From Micromonospora coriariae (GTDB lineage Bacteria; Actinomycetota; Actinomycetes; Mycobacteriales; Micromonosporaceae), in contig NZ_LT607412.1 of NCBI RefSeq assembly GCF_900091455.1, forward strand, positions 5,704,001 to 5,768,000: a DNA stretch of 64,000 bases, given 5' to 3'. Under the pieces are notes generated by a model. The model made no database searches. It saw only the letters and a program-made list of their open reading frames with translations, and was not told the origin of the DNA. A program made the position numbers and the translations under genes. Position 1 is the stretch's first letter. Each line of letters begins with the position of its first letter. This document shows, in pieces, positions 56,360 through 64,000 of the stretch.

Positions 56360-57538
56360 TCAGGCGTCGGTTCGCCGCCACTCCAGCCCCGGCTTGGTCT
56401 CCCGGCCGGCGCCGGGGGTCAGGATGTGACCGGCCAGCCCGACCGCCACGACCACTGTGACCAGCAGCGGCGGCCAGCCGCCGGCCCACGGCAGCACCAG
56501 CAGCGCCGGAAGCTGCCAGGCCAACCGCCGCCACGGCACGTTGTTGGTCACCAACCAGGTGAACAGGATGCGCCCGAGCACGAACAGCAGCGGACCGCCG
56601 ACGATCAGCATGAGCCACCGCACCGGCGTCTCTCCGGTCGGCTGGGCGGCGACCAGGTCGAACGACGCCGCTGTGCCGACCACGCCGGCCAGCATCACCA
56701 GATGGGTGTACGGAGCCAGCCGGGACGCCTGCCTCGCCTCGGCCCCGGCCAACAGGAACTGGCCGGCCCGGAAGACGTAGATCTGCCAGAGCAGCAGCAT
56801 GATGGTGAAGGCGCAGAGGAGGGCGGTGAGCCGGAAGAGGTCGAACTGTGTCCGGCTGACCTCCAGGGTGGGCACCAGGATGATGTCGCCGAGGGCCAGG
56901 ATGATGAACTGCTGGTACCGCTCGGCCAGGTGCCCGGTGGTCCGGTCGTACTGCTCGATGGGCACCTGACCCAGCCAGGGCGTCGGGTACCGGACCGCCG
57001 CGGAGATCAGGTCGATCGCAATCGCCACGGCCCAGAGTGTCCAGTCCGGCGCGCCGGTCACCGCCCCGGTGATCCAGAAGACGCCGGAGACCACGAACCA
57101 GAACAGGAACCGCGTGGCCCGTCTCTTGGCCGCCTGGTGCCGCTGCCTGTGCAACGAGGTGATCAGGACGACGCCGCGCACCACGTGTGTGGTGACGTAC
57201 GCGATCGCGAAGACCATCGCGTGCCCGGCCGAGAGCATCGGCAGGGCCGCCGCCATCCCCACCGACCCCACCATGGCGACCATCAGGATGACCTGGATCG
57301 GGCGCTGATCCGGGTCGTAGAACTCGGTAGTGGTCGAGGTGACCGACCAGGTCCACCAGATGGCCGTCAGCGTCAGCAGCACCGCCGCGGCGCCGGTCCA
57401 GGATTCACGTTCGGCGATCAGCTTCGAGACCAGGGCGAGGGCGGCCACGAAAACCACGTCGAAGAGCAGCTCCAGCAGGGTGGCCCGGGCCGATCCGTCC
57501 GTGCGGCGTACCAGCGCCGCAGTGCCTCCGGTGGTCAT
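56360..57538 (-). CDS. Low temperature requirement protein A (LtrA) family membrane protein
   Basis: A 392-residue polytopic membrane protein. LLELLFDVVFVAALALVSKL near the N-terminus is the LtrA signature (E-L-x-F-D-V-V-F-V), and TAIWWTWSVTSTTTEFYDPD, ERYQQFIILALGDIILVP and VPWRRLAWQLP are further family segments. About ten hydrophobic helices are visible. The biochemical role of LtrA proteins is unknown. The promoter probably uses GATAAT at 57567-57572, 29 nt upstream of the ATG at 57538. A crippled tandem copy lies downstream (56107-56328). Confidence 0.87.
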   Translation of the reverse strand: MTTGGTAALVRRTDGSARATLLELLFDVVFVAALALVSKLIAERESWTGAAAVLLTLTAIWWTWSVTSTTTEFYDPDQRPIQVILMVAMVGSVGMAAALPMLSAGHAMVFAIAYVTTHVVRGVVLITSLHRQRHQAAKRRATRFLFWFVVSGVFWITGAVTGAPDWTLWAVAIAIDLISAAVRYPTPWLGQVPIEQYDRTTGHLAERYQQFIILALGDIILVPTLEVSRTQFDLFRLTALLCAFTIMLLLWQIYVFRAGQFLLAGAEARQASRLAPYTHLVMLAGVVGTAASFDLVAAQPTGETPVRWLMLIVGGPLLFVLGRILFTWLVTNNVPWRRLAWQLPALLVLPWAGGWPPLLVTVVVAVGLAGHILTPGAGRETKPGLEWRRTDA

Positions 57539-57554
57539 GCCCGGCCTCCCGCCG

Positions 57555-57643
57555 CGTCCTTCGAGGATTATCGGCGGCGCCGGCGTGGCCCGTCCCCGGA
57601 TCGACGATTCCCGCCGACCCCTGGTCATCCGCGCGACCGGGCG
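57555..57643 (-). repeat. Promoter-region repeat, copy B (upstream of intact ltrA)
   Basis: This counterpart of 56241-56328 begins 17 nt upstream of the ltrA start and carries the same -10-like GATAAT on the minus strand. Near-identity over ~88 bp, with gene fragments in the same order behind both copies, indicates a tandem duplication rather than a mobile repeat. Confidence 0.8.
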
Positions 57644-57715
57644 TGGTTGCCATGGCGACAGCCGCCGGGCGATGCTTGACAGCATCCACATATCTCGATC
57701 TCTTCGGAGGTTCGG

Positions 57716-58582
57716 ATGCGCCGCAGCCCGCTCGTCGCCCTCGTCCTGACCGCACTCCTGCTCGTCGCGCCCGGCGCGGCGCAGGCCGCCGTCCCCGACC
57801 GGGCCGCCGCCGCGCCCGCCGCCGAGCCGGTGGCCGCGCTGGCCGGCGTACGTACACCCGGCACCGCCTGGGGCCTCGATCCCGCCACCGGCCGGATGAC
57901 CATCACCGTCGACGACACCGTGGCTCCCGCCCAGGTGGCGGCGCTGGGGGCGGTGGCCGACCGGGCCGGCGCGCTGCTGCGCCGGGAACCCGGAACGCTG
58001 CGCACCCTGATCGCCGCCGGACAGGGCATCTACGGCGGTGGCAGCCGGTGCTCGCTCGGCGCGAACGTGCGCAGCGGCAGCACCTACTACGTGATCACCG
58101 CCGGGCACTGCACCACCGTCTCCAGCGCCTGGTACGCCGACAGCGCGCAGACCACCGTGCTCGGCACCCGTGCCGCCACCAGCTTTCCCAGCAACGACTA
58201 CGGCCTGATCCGCTACACCGGCCGGATCGCCCATCCCAGCGCGGTCTACACCTACCCCGGACTGCTGACGATCTACGGCGCCGGCAGCGTGTACGTCGGT
58301 CAGGCGGTGTGCCGCAGCGGCGCCACCACCGGGGTGCGGTGCGGCACCGTCACCGGCCTCAACCAGACCGTCAACTACGCCGGCGGCAACGTGGTCTCCG
58401 GCCTGATCCGCACAAACATCTGCGCGGAGCCGGGGGACAGCGGCGGGCCGCTCTACGTGGCCGCCACCGGCACCATCATCGGCATCCTCTCCGGTGGCAG
58501 CGGCAACTGCACCTCCGGCGGCACCACCTACTACCAGCCGATCGGGGAGGTGCTGGCCGCGTACGGGCTGACGCTGCCCTGA
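57716..58582 (+). CDS. Secreted S1-family serine protease (streptogrisin-like)
   Basis: A 288-residue preproprotease. The signal MRRSPLVALVLTALLLVAPG ends at AQAA (~25), and a propeptide extends to about residue 103. The mature chymotrypsin-fold domain starts near LIAAGQGIYGGGSRCSL. The catalytic triad is His131 in ITAGHCTT, Asp161 in PSNDYGLIRY and Ser242 in AEPGDSGGPL. Six cysteines (RCS/GHC, VCR/RCG, ICA/NCT) suggest three disulfides. The propeptide is short compared with long-pro streptogrisins. The ATG follows GGAGG at 57706. Extracellular protein degradation is the expected role. Confidence 0.9.
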   Translation: MRRSPLVALVLTALLLVAPGAAQAAVPDRAAAAPAAEPVAALAGVRTPGTAWGLDPATGRMTITVDDTVAPAQVAALGAVADRAGALLRREPGTLRTLIAAGQGIYGGGSRCSLGANVRSGSTYYVITAGHCTTVSSAWYADSAQTTVLGTRAATSFPSNDYGLIRYTGRIAHPSAVYTYPGLLTIYGAGSVYVGQAVCRSGATTGVRCGTVTGLNQTVNYAGGNVVSGLIRTNICAEPGDSGGPLYVAATGTIIGILSGGSGNCTSGGTTYYQPIGEVLAAYGLTLP

Positions 58583-58659
58583 CCCTCGTCGGGACGGGTT
58601 GCTCGTCCCGCGCGACGCGCCTAGGCTCGGCGCACCCCGAACCCTCGCCCGGAGGACGT

Positions 58660-59697
58660 GTGCCGACCCCCGACGCCCGACCCGACCCCGCGACCACCCC
58701 GGCCGGTTCCCCGTCGATCGAGGTCGCCACGGTGGGGGAGACAATGGTGGTGCTCTGCCCCGCGCCGGGCGAACCGCTGGAGCACGCCGAGCGTGTCGCC
58801 GTCTCGGTCGGCGGCGCGGAGTCCAACGTGGCCGGCTACCTCGCCCGGCTCGGGCACCGGGCGGCCTGGGTCAGCCGGGTCGGCGACGATCCGTTCGGCC
58901 GGGCCGTCGTCCGACACGTCGCCGCCGCCGGCGTCCGGGTGGATCTGGTGACCGTGGATCCCGCGGCCCCCACCGGGCTGTACGTCAAGGACCCGGGTCC
59001 GGCGGCGACCGAGGTGCACTACTACCGGGCCGGCTCGGCCGCCTCCCGAATGGACCCCGGCACCTTGGCAGACCAGCGGCTGGCCGGCGCCCGGGTGCTG
59101 CACCTGTCCGGGATCACCCCCGCGCTCTCCGCCCCCTGTCGAGCACTGGCCGAGCACGCGGTGACCGACCGGCCGCTGCCGGGGGCGCTGGTCAGCTTCG
59201 ACGTCAATCACCGGGCCCGGCTCTGGCCGGCCGACCGGGCCGCGCCGGTTCTGCGCGACCTGGCCGACCGCAGTGACCTGGTCTTTGTCGGTCAGGACGA
59301 GGCGGACGCCCTGTGGGGCACCGCCGACCCGATGGCGGTGCGCCGGCTGCTGCCGAGGCCGGAGACGGTGGTGGTCAAGGACGGCGCGGTGGGGGCCACC
59401 GCCCTGGGCCGCGACGCCGAGTCGGTCTTCGTCCCGGCGCCCCGGGTGGCGGTGGTGGAGCCGGTCGGCGCCGGAGACGCGTTCGCCGCCGGCTACCTCG
59501 CCGGGCTGCTGCGCGGCCTCGACACCGTACGCCGGCTGCGTCTCGGGCACCTGGTCGCGGCCCAGGCGCTGGGCAGCAGCGGCGACAACGCCCCGGTGCC
59601 ACCGTGGGCGTGGTTCGACCAGCTGCTCGACGCCCCCGTCGAGGCCTGGTCGCCGCTGGACCTGCTCTCCCGCGATCTCGGATGGAATGGATCATGA
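58660..59697 (+). CDS. PfkB-family sugar kinase, probable 2-keto-3-deoxygluconate kinase
   Basis: A 345-residue ribokinase-fold kinase. VATVGETMVVLCPAPGEPLE opens the fold, SVGGAESNVAGYLARLGHRA is PfkB signature 1, and VEPVGAGDAFAAGYLAGLLR is signature 2 with the catalytic Asp. Coupling with a KDPG aldolase (ATGA at 59694) points to 2-keto-3-deoxygluconate as substrate, giving KDPG. The GTG at 58660 follows GGAGG. The first ~20 residues are Pro/Asp-rich. It forms a two-gene operon for entry of ketodeoxy sugars into glycolysis. Confidence 0.88.
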   Translation: MPTPDARPDPATTPAGSPSIEVATVGETMVVLCPAPGEPLEHAERVAVSVGGAESNVAGYLARLGHRAAWVSRVGDDPFGRAVVRHVAAAGVRVDLVTVDPAAPTGLYVKDPGPAATEVHYYRAGSAASRMDPGTLADQRLAGARVLHLSGITPALSAPCRALAEHAVTDRPLPGALVSFDVNHRARLWPADRAAPVLRDLADRSDLVFVGQDEADALWGTADPMAVRRLLPRPETVVVKDGAVGATALGRDAESVFVPAPRVAVVEPVGAGDAFAAGYLAGLLRGLDTVRRLRLGHLVAAQALGSSGDNAPVPPWAWFDQLLDAPVEAWSPLDLLSRDLGWNGS

Positions 59698-60311
59698 TTA
59701 CCACTGATTTCGACGATGTGTTCGGCACGGCCCGGGTGATGGCGATCCTGCGCGGCCTGCCGGTGGCGGAGACCGTGCGGCTCGCCGGCCGCGCCTGGGA
59801 CCTCGGCATCGACGTGGTGGAGGTGCCGGTGGCGACCGCCGACGCGGTGCCGGCGCTGCGCGCGGCCGTCGAGGCGGGCGCCGAGCGCGGCCGGATCGTC
59901 GGCGCCGGCACCGTGCTCGACGTGGAGCAGGTCGCGGCGGCGGCCGACGCCGGGGCCGCGTTCACCGTCGCGCCCGGCCTGGATCTCGCGGTCGCCGACG
60001 CCGCTGCCGCGCGTGGCCTGCCGCACCTGCCGGGCGTGGCCACGCCGACCGAGGCGCAGCAGGCGTTGCGACACGGCCTCACCTGGCTCAAGGCGTTCCC
60101 CGCCATCTCCCTCGGGCCGGCCTGGTTCCGGGCGGTCGCCGGCCCGCTGCCGCAGCTGCGGTTCGTTGCCACCGGCGGCCTCGATGCGGGCAACGCCGGT
60201 GCGTTCCTCGACGCCGGCGTGCGGGTGGTGGCGGTCGGCTCGGCGCTGGCCGACCCCGACCAGCTGGATCGGCTGTCCGAGCTGGTCACCCGCGCGGTGC
60301 CCGCCCGCTGA
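59694..60311 (+). CDS. eda: Bifunctional 4-hydroxy-2-oxoglutarate/KDPG aldolase
   Basis: A 205-residue class I aldolase of the KDPG/KHG family. VMAILRGLPVAETVRLAGRA and DVVEVPVATADAVPALR include the general Glu, GAGTVLDVEQV is the phosphate region, and the Schiff-base Lys is in TWLKAFPAISLGP (KAFPA instead of the common KFFPA). FVATGGLDAGN completes the phosphate site. It cleaves KDPG to pyruvate and glyceraldehyde 3-phosphate. It starts inside the kinase stop and is co-translated with it. Confidence 0.9.
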   Translation: MITTDFDDVFGTARVMAILRGLPVAETVRLAGRAWDLGIDVVEVPVATADAVPALRAAVEAGAERGRIVGAGTVLDVEQVAAAADAGAAFTVAPGLDLAVADAAAARGLPHLPGVATPTEAQQALRHGLTWLKAFPAISLGPAWFRAVAGPLPQLRFVATGGLDAGNAGAFLDAGVRVVAVGSALADPDQLDRLSELVTRAVPAR

Positions 60312-60330
60312 TCCGGGTCGCCGCACGGCG

Positions 60331-60903
60331 TCAGGTGGTGGCCGCCGGCCGGTCGAGGAAGAGCAGCCGGGCGCGCTTCTCCGGCAGGTCGATCAGCGGG
60401 CCGGGTCGGAAACCGGTGCGCACGAACCGGTCGATGCCCTTGTCGTTGCGGGCGTCCGGCTCCATGACGACCCGCAGCCGGCCCGGGTCCGCGAGGACGA
60501 AATCCAGAATCGCGCCGAACAGGGTGCCCGTGAAGCCGCGCTCGACCGCCACCGGTGGCCCGATCAGCAGGTGCACGCCGACGTCACCGGGTCGCACGTT
60601 GTAGCGCTCGCCGACCGGGTCGGCCTCGGGCTGGTAGGTCTGCGCCAACGCCACCGGCACGCCGTCGCGGTGCACCAGGTACGCGTGGTGGGTGGCCAGC
60701 GAGTCCAGGTACGCGTAGATCTCGTGCACCCGCTCACGGCTCGCGTCGCGCATGCCCCAGAACCGGGCCCGCTCCTGGGTGACCCAGGCGTGCAGCAGGT
60801 CGACGTCCTGGTCGGGCCGCACCGGCCGGATGGTCACCACGCCGAAACCGGGAATGTTCCGCCGGTAGTGGTGCGGGCCGGTGGTCGTCGCGTCAGTGCT
60901 CAT
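60331..60903 (-). CDS. GNAT acyltransferase of the siderophore (AlcB/IucB-like) type
   Basis: A 190-residue GNAT protein of the group that acylates N-hydroxy amino groups in siderophore pathways. Typical pieces are VTIRPVRPDQDVDLLHAWVT, QERARFWGMRDASRERVHEI and the AlcB-like DVGVHLLIGPP, then GFTGTLFGAILDFVLADP and DARNDKGIDRFVRTGFRPG. Its start overlaps the end of the acylase-like gene at 60893, so it is the last gene of an operon of at least four genes that also holds a siderophore transporter. Confidence 0.85.
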   Translation of the reverse strand: MSTDATTTGPHHYRRNIPGFGVVTIRPVRPDQDVDLLHAWVTQERARFWGMRDASRERVHEIYAYLDSLATHHAYLVHRDGVPVALAQTYQPEADPVGERYNVRPGDVGVHLLIGPPVAVERGFTGTLFGAILDFVLADPGRLRVVMEPDARNDKGIDRFVRTGFRPGPLIDLPEKRARLLFLDRPAATT

Positions 60904-62947
60904 CTCGCTCCTCGGTGAGCTGCTCCCAGTCCGTGGTCACCGGCAACAGCTCCCCGGCCAGCCAGGCTGGGCTCTGGTCGACGTGGTGGGGGTCGCCAGG
61001 CACCCCGCAGGCGCCCAGCGGGACCACCCAGCGGCTGTCCTCCCGCCGGGCCAGGTCCCAGACGAAACGCGCGGCCGGACCCCGGAAGCACCGGTGGGTC
61101 ACCCCGGGCACGCTGGAGGTCGCCAGCACGCAGTCGTGGTCGCCGGCCAGGCGGGGGCCGGGGCCGCCGTCCGGGTCGGGCAGCGCCCGCCACGGCGCCA
61201 GCCGGTGCAGGTCCCCCCAACACACCTGCCCGTCCGCGGCGCCGGCGACCTCCTCGGTCGCCGCGCGGACCAGTGCCGCCACGTCCAGGCCGGCCACCCG
61301 GGCCTTGCCGAGCAGGTGCTCCAGCGCGTAGCCGACCCGCGGCGTCAGCGCCAACCAGGGCGCGAACACCTCCGGGTACGCCGGCGGCTCGGCCAGCGCG
61401 GCCAGGGCCGGGTGGGCGGCGAGCCGGCGTACGACGGCCTCCCGCAGGATGGCGAAGTCCGCGGCGTCGGTGCTGTCGGCGGCCATCCGCCGGTCCCAGC
61501 CCAGCAGCCGTTCACGCAGAGCGTCGGCGTCCGGACCGAGCCCGGTCATCCCGGCCAGGAGCGCCAGCAGCGGGCCGGCCGACGCCAGGTACGTGTCGGT
61601 GTGCACGGCGGCCAGCCGCTCGGCCGTCCAGTCGCGGCCGGCGTCGAGCAGCTCGGCGATCCGGTGGGCCCGGTGCGGCGGGGCGAACTCGACCCCCAGC
61701 GGTGCGGCCAACCCCCGCTCGTTGGCCATCACCGCGCGGCCAGCCACCTCGGCCCGGGGCAGCGGCGCGTACCAGCCACGCCAGGCGTACTCGGCCCGCC
61801 AGGCCGGGACCACCCCCCTGCCGTTCTCCGGATCCCGTACCGGCACCGCGCCGGCGACCCGGTGCAGCAGCCCGCCGGCGGTGTCCGCGGCCTGCACCAC
61901 GTTGACCGGCTCCACCCAGTGCCGCAGCGCCCGGTCCACGTCCGCCACGCTCCGGGCGCGCAGCAGCTCCGGCAACGCCGCGAAGCCGAGTTCGGCGCGG
62001 ACCCGGGGTGGGTAGCGCAGGCTGATGGCGATGAACTCTTCCGGCCCGCCGGCGATCACCGGGCCCCGCTCGGTCTCCACCACCTCGACCTCGACCGGGT
62101 CCACCCCGGCCACCTCGATCGTCTCGACGTGGGTGTGTGCCGGACGCCAGCCGTCCGGGCCGAACGCCTCGACCACCGGGCCCCGCCGGCGCAGCCGCTC
62201 GGCGTACAGGTCCTGGTAGTCGGCCATCGCGTTGGTGATCGCCCAGGCCACCGCGCCGGTGTGCGCGAAGTGCCCGATGCCCGGCACGCCCGGCATCGCC
62301 AGCCCGACCACGTCGTACTCCGGGCAGGCCAACCGGATCTGCTGGTAGACGCCGGGATCCTCGATGAACCGGTGCGGGTCGCCGGCGAGCAGCGCGGCCC
62401 CGGTGCCGGTCCGTTCGGCCGCGAGCAGCCATCCGTTGCTGCCGGCGACCGCCGGCCCGTCGGTGGCGAACAGGTCCCGCGCGTCCGGGCCGAGCCGGCG
62501 CGCCACGTGCTCGCGCCAGAGCTTGCTGGGGAACCCCGCGAAGAGGATGTGGTGACCCAGCCAGATCGCCAGCGGTGTCCACGGCTGCCACCGGCCCGGA
62601 CTCAGCCCGGCGGCGGAGAACTCGGGTGCCCGGGCCGCCCCGGCGGCGAGGCCGGCGTTCACCCCGGCCACGTACGCGCCCACCCAGGCGGCGGTCGCCG
62701 GGTCGAGCGCGGCGTGGCAGCGACGGGCGGTGTCGTCGAGCCGGACCTGCCGGGCGAACCGGTCCCAGCCGAGCGCGTCAGCGCCCAGGAAGGAGGCGCT
62801 GGTCCCCTGCGCCCGGTGCCGTTCCACCTCGATCTGCCAGGCCCGGTCGTACGCGGTCACCCGGCCCTGCGCCGTCGCCAGGGCGAGCGGGTCGTCGGCC
62901 CGCAGGTGCGGCACACCCCACCGGTCGCGGAACCGCTCCGCGCTCAC
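60893..62947 (-). CDS. Penicillin acylase family protein in a siderophore operon
   Basis: A 684-residue Ntn-hydrolase precursor. RDRWGVPHLRADDPLALATA and QGRVTAYDRAWQIEVERHR open the alpha chain. The autocleavage site with the new N-terminal nucleophile Ser170 is AGSNGWLLAAERTGTGAALL (GSNGW for the usual GSNNW), and WAITNAMADYQDLYAERL and the Asn-containing later part follow. There is no signal peptide, so unlike classic acylases it is cytoplasmic. Linkage to a GNAT acyltransferase and a FecCD-type transporter suggests amide formation or trimming of a hydroxamate siderophore. GTG start overlapping the ATPase stop (GTGA). Confidence 0.85.
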   Translation of the reverse strand: MSAERFRDRWGVPHLRADDPLALATAQGRVTAYDRAWQIEVERHRAQGTSASFLGADALGWDRFARQVRLDDTARRCHAALDPATAAWVGAYVAGVNAGLAAGAARAPEFSAAGLSPGRWQPWTPLAIWLGHHILFAGFPSKLWREHVARRLGPDARDLFATDGPAVAGSNGWLLAAERTGTGAALLAGDPHRFIEDPGVYQQIRLACPEYDVVGLAMPGVPGIGHFAHTGAVAWAITNAMADYQDLYAERLRRRGPVVEAFGPDGWRPAHTHVETIEVAGVDPVEVEVVETERGPVIAGGPEEFIAISLRYPPRVRAELGFAALPELLRARSVADVDRALRHWVEPVNVVQAADTAGGLLHRVAGAVPVRDPENGRGVVPAWRAEYAWRGWYAPLPRAEVAGRAVMANERGLAAPLGVEFAPPHRAHRIAELLDAGRDWTAERLAAVHTDTYLASAGPLLALLAGMTGLGPDADALRERLLGWDRRMAADSTDAADFAILREAVVRRLAAHPALAALAEPPAYPEVFAPWLALTPRVGYALEHLLGKARVAGLDVAALVRAATEEVAGAADGQVCWGDLHRLAPWRALPDPDGGPGPRLAGDHDCVLATSSVPGVTHRCFRGPAARFVWDLARREDSRWVVPLGACGVPGDPHHVDQSPAWLAGELLPVTTDWEQLTEERDEH

Positions 62948-63768
62948 GCCGGCTCCGGGGCGGGCACGGTGGCCCGGCGCCGGGCGGCGGGGATGACCAG
63001 CGGGGTGCCGGTCTCCGGGTCGTCGATCACCCGGCAGGGCAGCCCGAACACCTCGGCCACCAGGTCCGCGGTGACCACCGAGGCCGGCTCGCCGGCGGCC
63101 ACCACCCGCCCGTCGCGCATGGCGATGAGGTGGGTGGCGTAGCGGGCGGCGTGGTTGAGGTCGTGCAGCACCGCGACCAGCGTGCGCCCCTGCTCCTCGT
63201 GCAGCCGGGCACAGAGGTCCAGGATCTCGATCTGGTGGGCGATGTCGAGGTAGGTGGTCGGCTCGTCGAGCAGCAGCAGCGGGGTCTGCTGGGCCAGCGC
63301 CATGGCGATCCAGACCCGTTGCCGCTGCCCGCCGGAGAGCTCGTCCACCGGCCGGTCGGCGAGGTCGGCGACCCCGGTGGCGGCCATCGACTCCTCGACG
63401 ACCCGCCCGTCCTCCCGGGACCACTGCCGCAGCAGCCCCTGGTGCGGGTACCGGCCCCGGGCCACCAGTTCGGCGACGCTGATGCCGTCCGGCGCGATCG
63501 ACGTCTGCGGCAGCAGGCCGAGCGTGCGGGCCACCTTCCGGGCGGGCATGTCGTGGATGTCCCGCCCGTCCAGCAGCACCGCGCCGGTGGTCGGACGCAG
63601 CATCCGGGACAGGGCACGCAGCAGGGTCGTCTTGCCGCAGGCGTTCGGGCCGATGATCACCGTGAAGGACCGGTCGGGCACCGCCACTGTCAGGTCCTCG
63701 GCGATGGTGCGCCGATCGTAGGCGAGGGTCAGCGCGGTGCCGCCGAGCCGTGAACTGCCGGGGTGCAT
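62944..63768 (-). CDS. Iron-siderophore ABC transporter ATPase (FepC/FecE-like)
   Basis: A 274-residue ABC ATPase. Walker A is IIGPNACGKTTLLRALSRML, the signature is VDELSGGQRQRVWIAMALAQ, Walker B is PLLLLDEPTTYLDIAHQIEI and the switch His is in AVLHDLNHAARYATH. The LDIAHQ form is typical of iron-siderophore/cobalamin importers. The ATG at 63768 has GAAGGAG; a GTG at 63801 overlaps the permease stop (GTGA) and is the alternative. It energises the permease encoded immediately upstream. Confidence 0.92.
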   Translation of the reverse strand: MHPGSSRLGGTALTLAYDRRTIAEDLTVAVPDRSFTVIIGPNACGKTTLLRALSRMLRPTTGAVLLDGRDIHDMPARKVARTLGLLPQTSIAPDGISVAELVARGRYPHQGLLRQWSREDGRVVEESMAATGVADLADRPVDELSGGQRQRVWIAMALAQQTPLLLLDEPTTYLDIAHQIEILDLCARLHEEQGRTLVAVLHDLNHAARYATHLIAMRDGRVVAAGEPASVVTADLVAEVFGLPCRVIDDPETGTPLVIPAARRRATVPAPEPA

Positions 63769-63797
63769 GGGTGCTCCTTCGAAGGCGTCGCGGGTGT

Positions 63798-64000
63798 TCA
63801 CAGCCGACCTGCCCGGCGTTCCATGGCCAGCAGCCAGACCAGGTAGCCGCCGCCGATCACCCCGGTCACCACACCGACCGGAAGCTGGTGCCCGGTGAAG
63901 GCCCGCTGGGCCAGCAGGTCGGCACCGACCAGCAGCGCCGCGCCGACCGCCATCGAGGGCACCAGGTTCGGTCCGGGCGCGCGGGTCAGCCGCTTCGCCA
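63798..64000 (-). CDS. FecCD-family siderophore permease, C-terminal part (partial)
   Basis: The last ~67 codons of a gene that continues past the right edge. The minus strand reads TGVIGGGYLVWLLAMERRAG and closes RL, the standard FecCD/BtuC ending, preceded by the hydrophobic VPSMAVGAALLVGADLLAQR-like region. It would form the membrane channel for the ATPase at 62944. The remainder of the transporter and any hydroxamate biosynthesis genes lie outside the window. Confidence 0.85.
   Translation of the reverse strand, partial: AKRLTRAPGPNLVPSMAVGAALLVGADLLAQRAFTGHQLPVGVVTGVIGGGYLVWLLAMERRAGRL

Noticed and set aside
57676..57704. TTGACA as a -35 box for the S1 protease gene
   Set aside because: No acceptable -10 hexamer lies 16-18 bp downstream (sequence TCTCTT region), so the promoter is not supported.

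Overview
High-GC actinomycete DNA, most likely from Micromonospora or a close relative in the Micromonosporaceae. The basis is very GC-rich codons, frequent GTG starts, start/stop-overlapped operons (ATGA, GTGA), a SARP/AfsR regulator, WXG100 (type VII) proteins, partner-switching (STAS/HATPase) regulators and S-adenosyl-methyltransferases of the DUF574 type. This is family recognition from reading, not a database result. No rRNA, tRNA, CRISPR array or insertion sequence was seen. The window looks like chromosomal, gene-dense, mostly accessory metabolism.

Layout. 0-11.3 kb: scattered single genes (epoxide hydrolase tail, winged-helix protein, DUF2071, aldo/keto reductase, mycothiol-type isomerase family, GNAT), then a SARP regulator between a RibD-C/DHFR-like reductase and an alpha/beta hydrolase; both target promoters carry 11-bp-spaced heptamer repeats typical of SARP operators. 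11.3-16 kb: two secreted glucanase-like proteins (GH55-like and GH71/99-like with discoidin and FN3 domains) suggesting attack on fungal wall glucans. 16-21 kb: metallophosphoesterase, SH3-like secreted peptide, two hydrolases, an O-methyltransferase and a small membrane protein. 21-25.3 kb: a LacI regulator, a tandem perfect operator and two secreted proteins (LamG-like; sugar dehydrogenase propeller). 25.4-29 kb: MOSC protein, then a tightly coupled type VII secretion polymorphic-toxin operon: YbaB, WXG100, membrane WXG-like loader, HNH-like toxin and two SUKH-type immunity genes.

29-43 kb: NTF2-like proteins, an anti-sigma/STAS pair with a probable SpoIIE remnant, a DUF574 methyltransferase, a CopC/cupredoxin/membrane-protein group, a nucleotidyltransferase, a mercuric-reductase-like flavoprotein, a DivIVA-like coiled-coil protein, and a flavin oxidoreductase-methyltransferase fusion divergent from an XRE-cupin regulator. 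43.4-51.9 kb: the most intriguing region. Two divergent operons encode an LTA-synthase-like phosphotransferase and a CDP-alcohol phosphatidyltransferase on one side, and a zinc-less MDR reductase, a degenerate PTPS/QueD-fold protein, a GT4 glycosyltransferase, a methyltransferase, an LPG-synthase-type membrane protein, GTP cyclohydrolase II and a RibD-like reductase on the other. I infer a pathway making a GTP-derived (pyrimidine/pterin-like) head group linked to a membrane glyco- or phospholipid.

52-64 kb: an Hsp70-TM-propeller fusion, a Tat Rieske lipoprotein, a nucleosidase, an ltrA gene with the wreck of a tandem duplicate, an S1 protease, a KDG kinase/KDPG aldolase pair, and, running off the right edge, a siderophore-type group (GNAT acyltransferase, penicillin-acylase-like amidase, ABC ATPase, FecCD permease).
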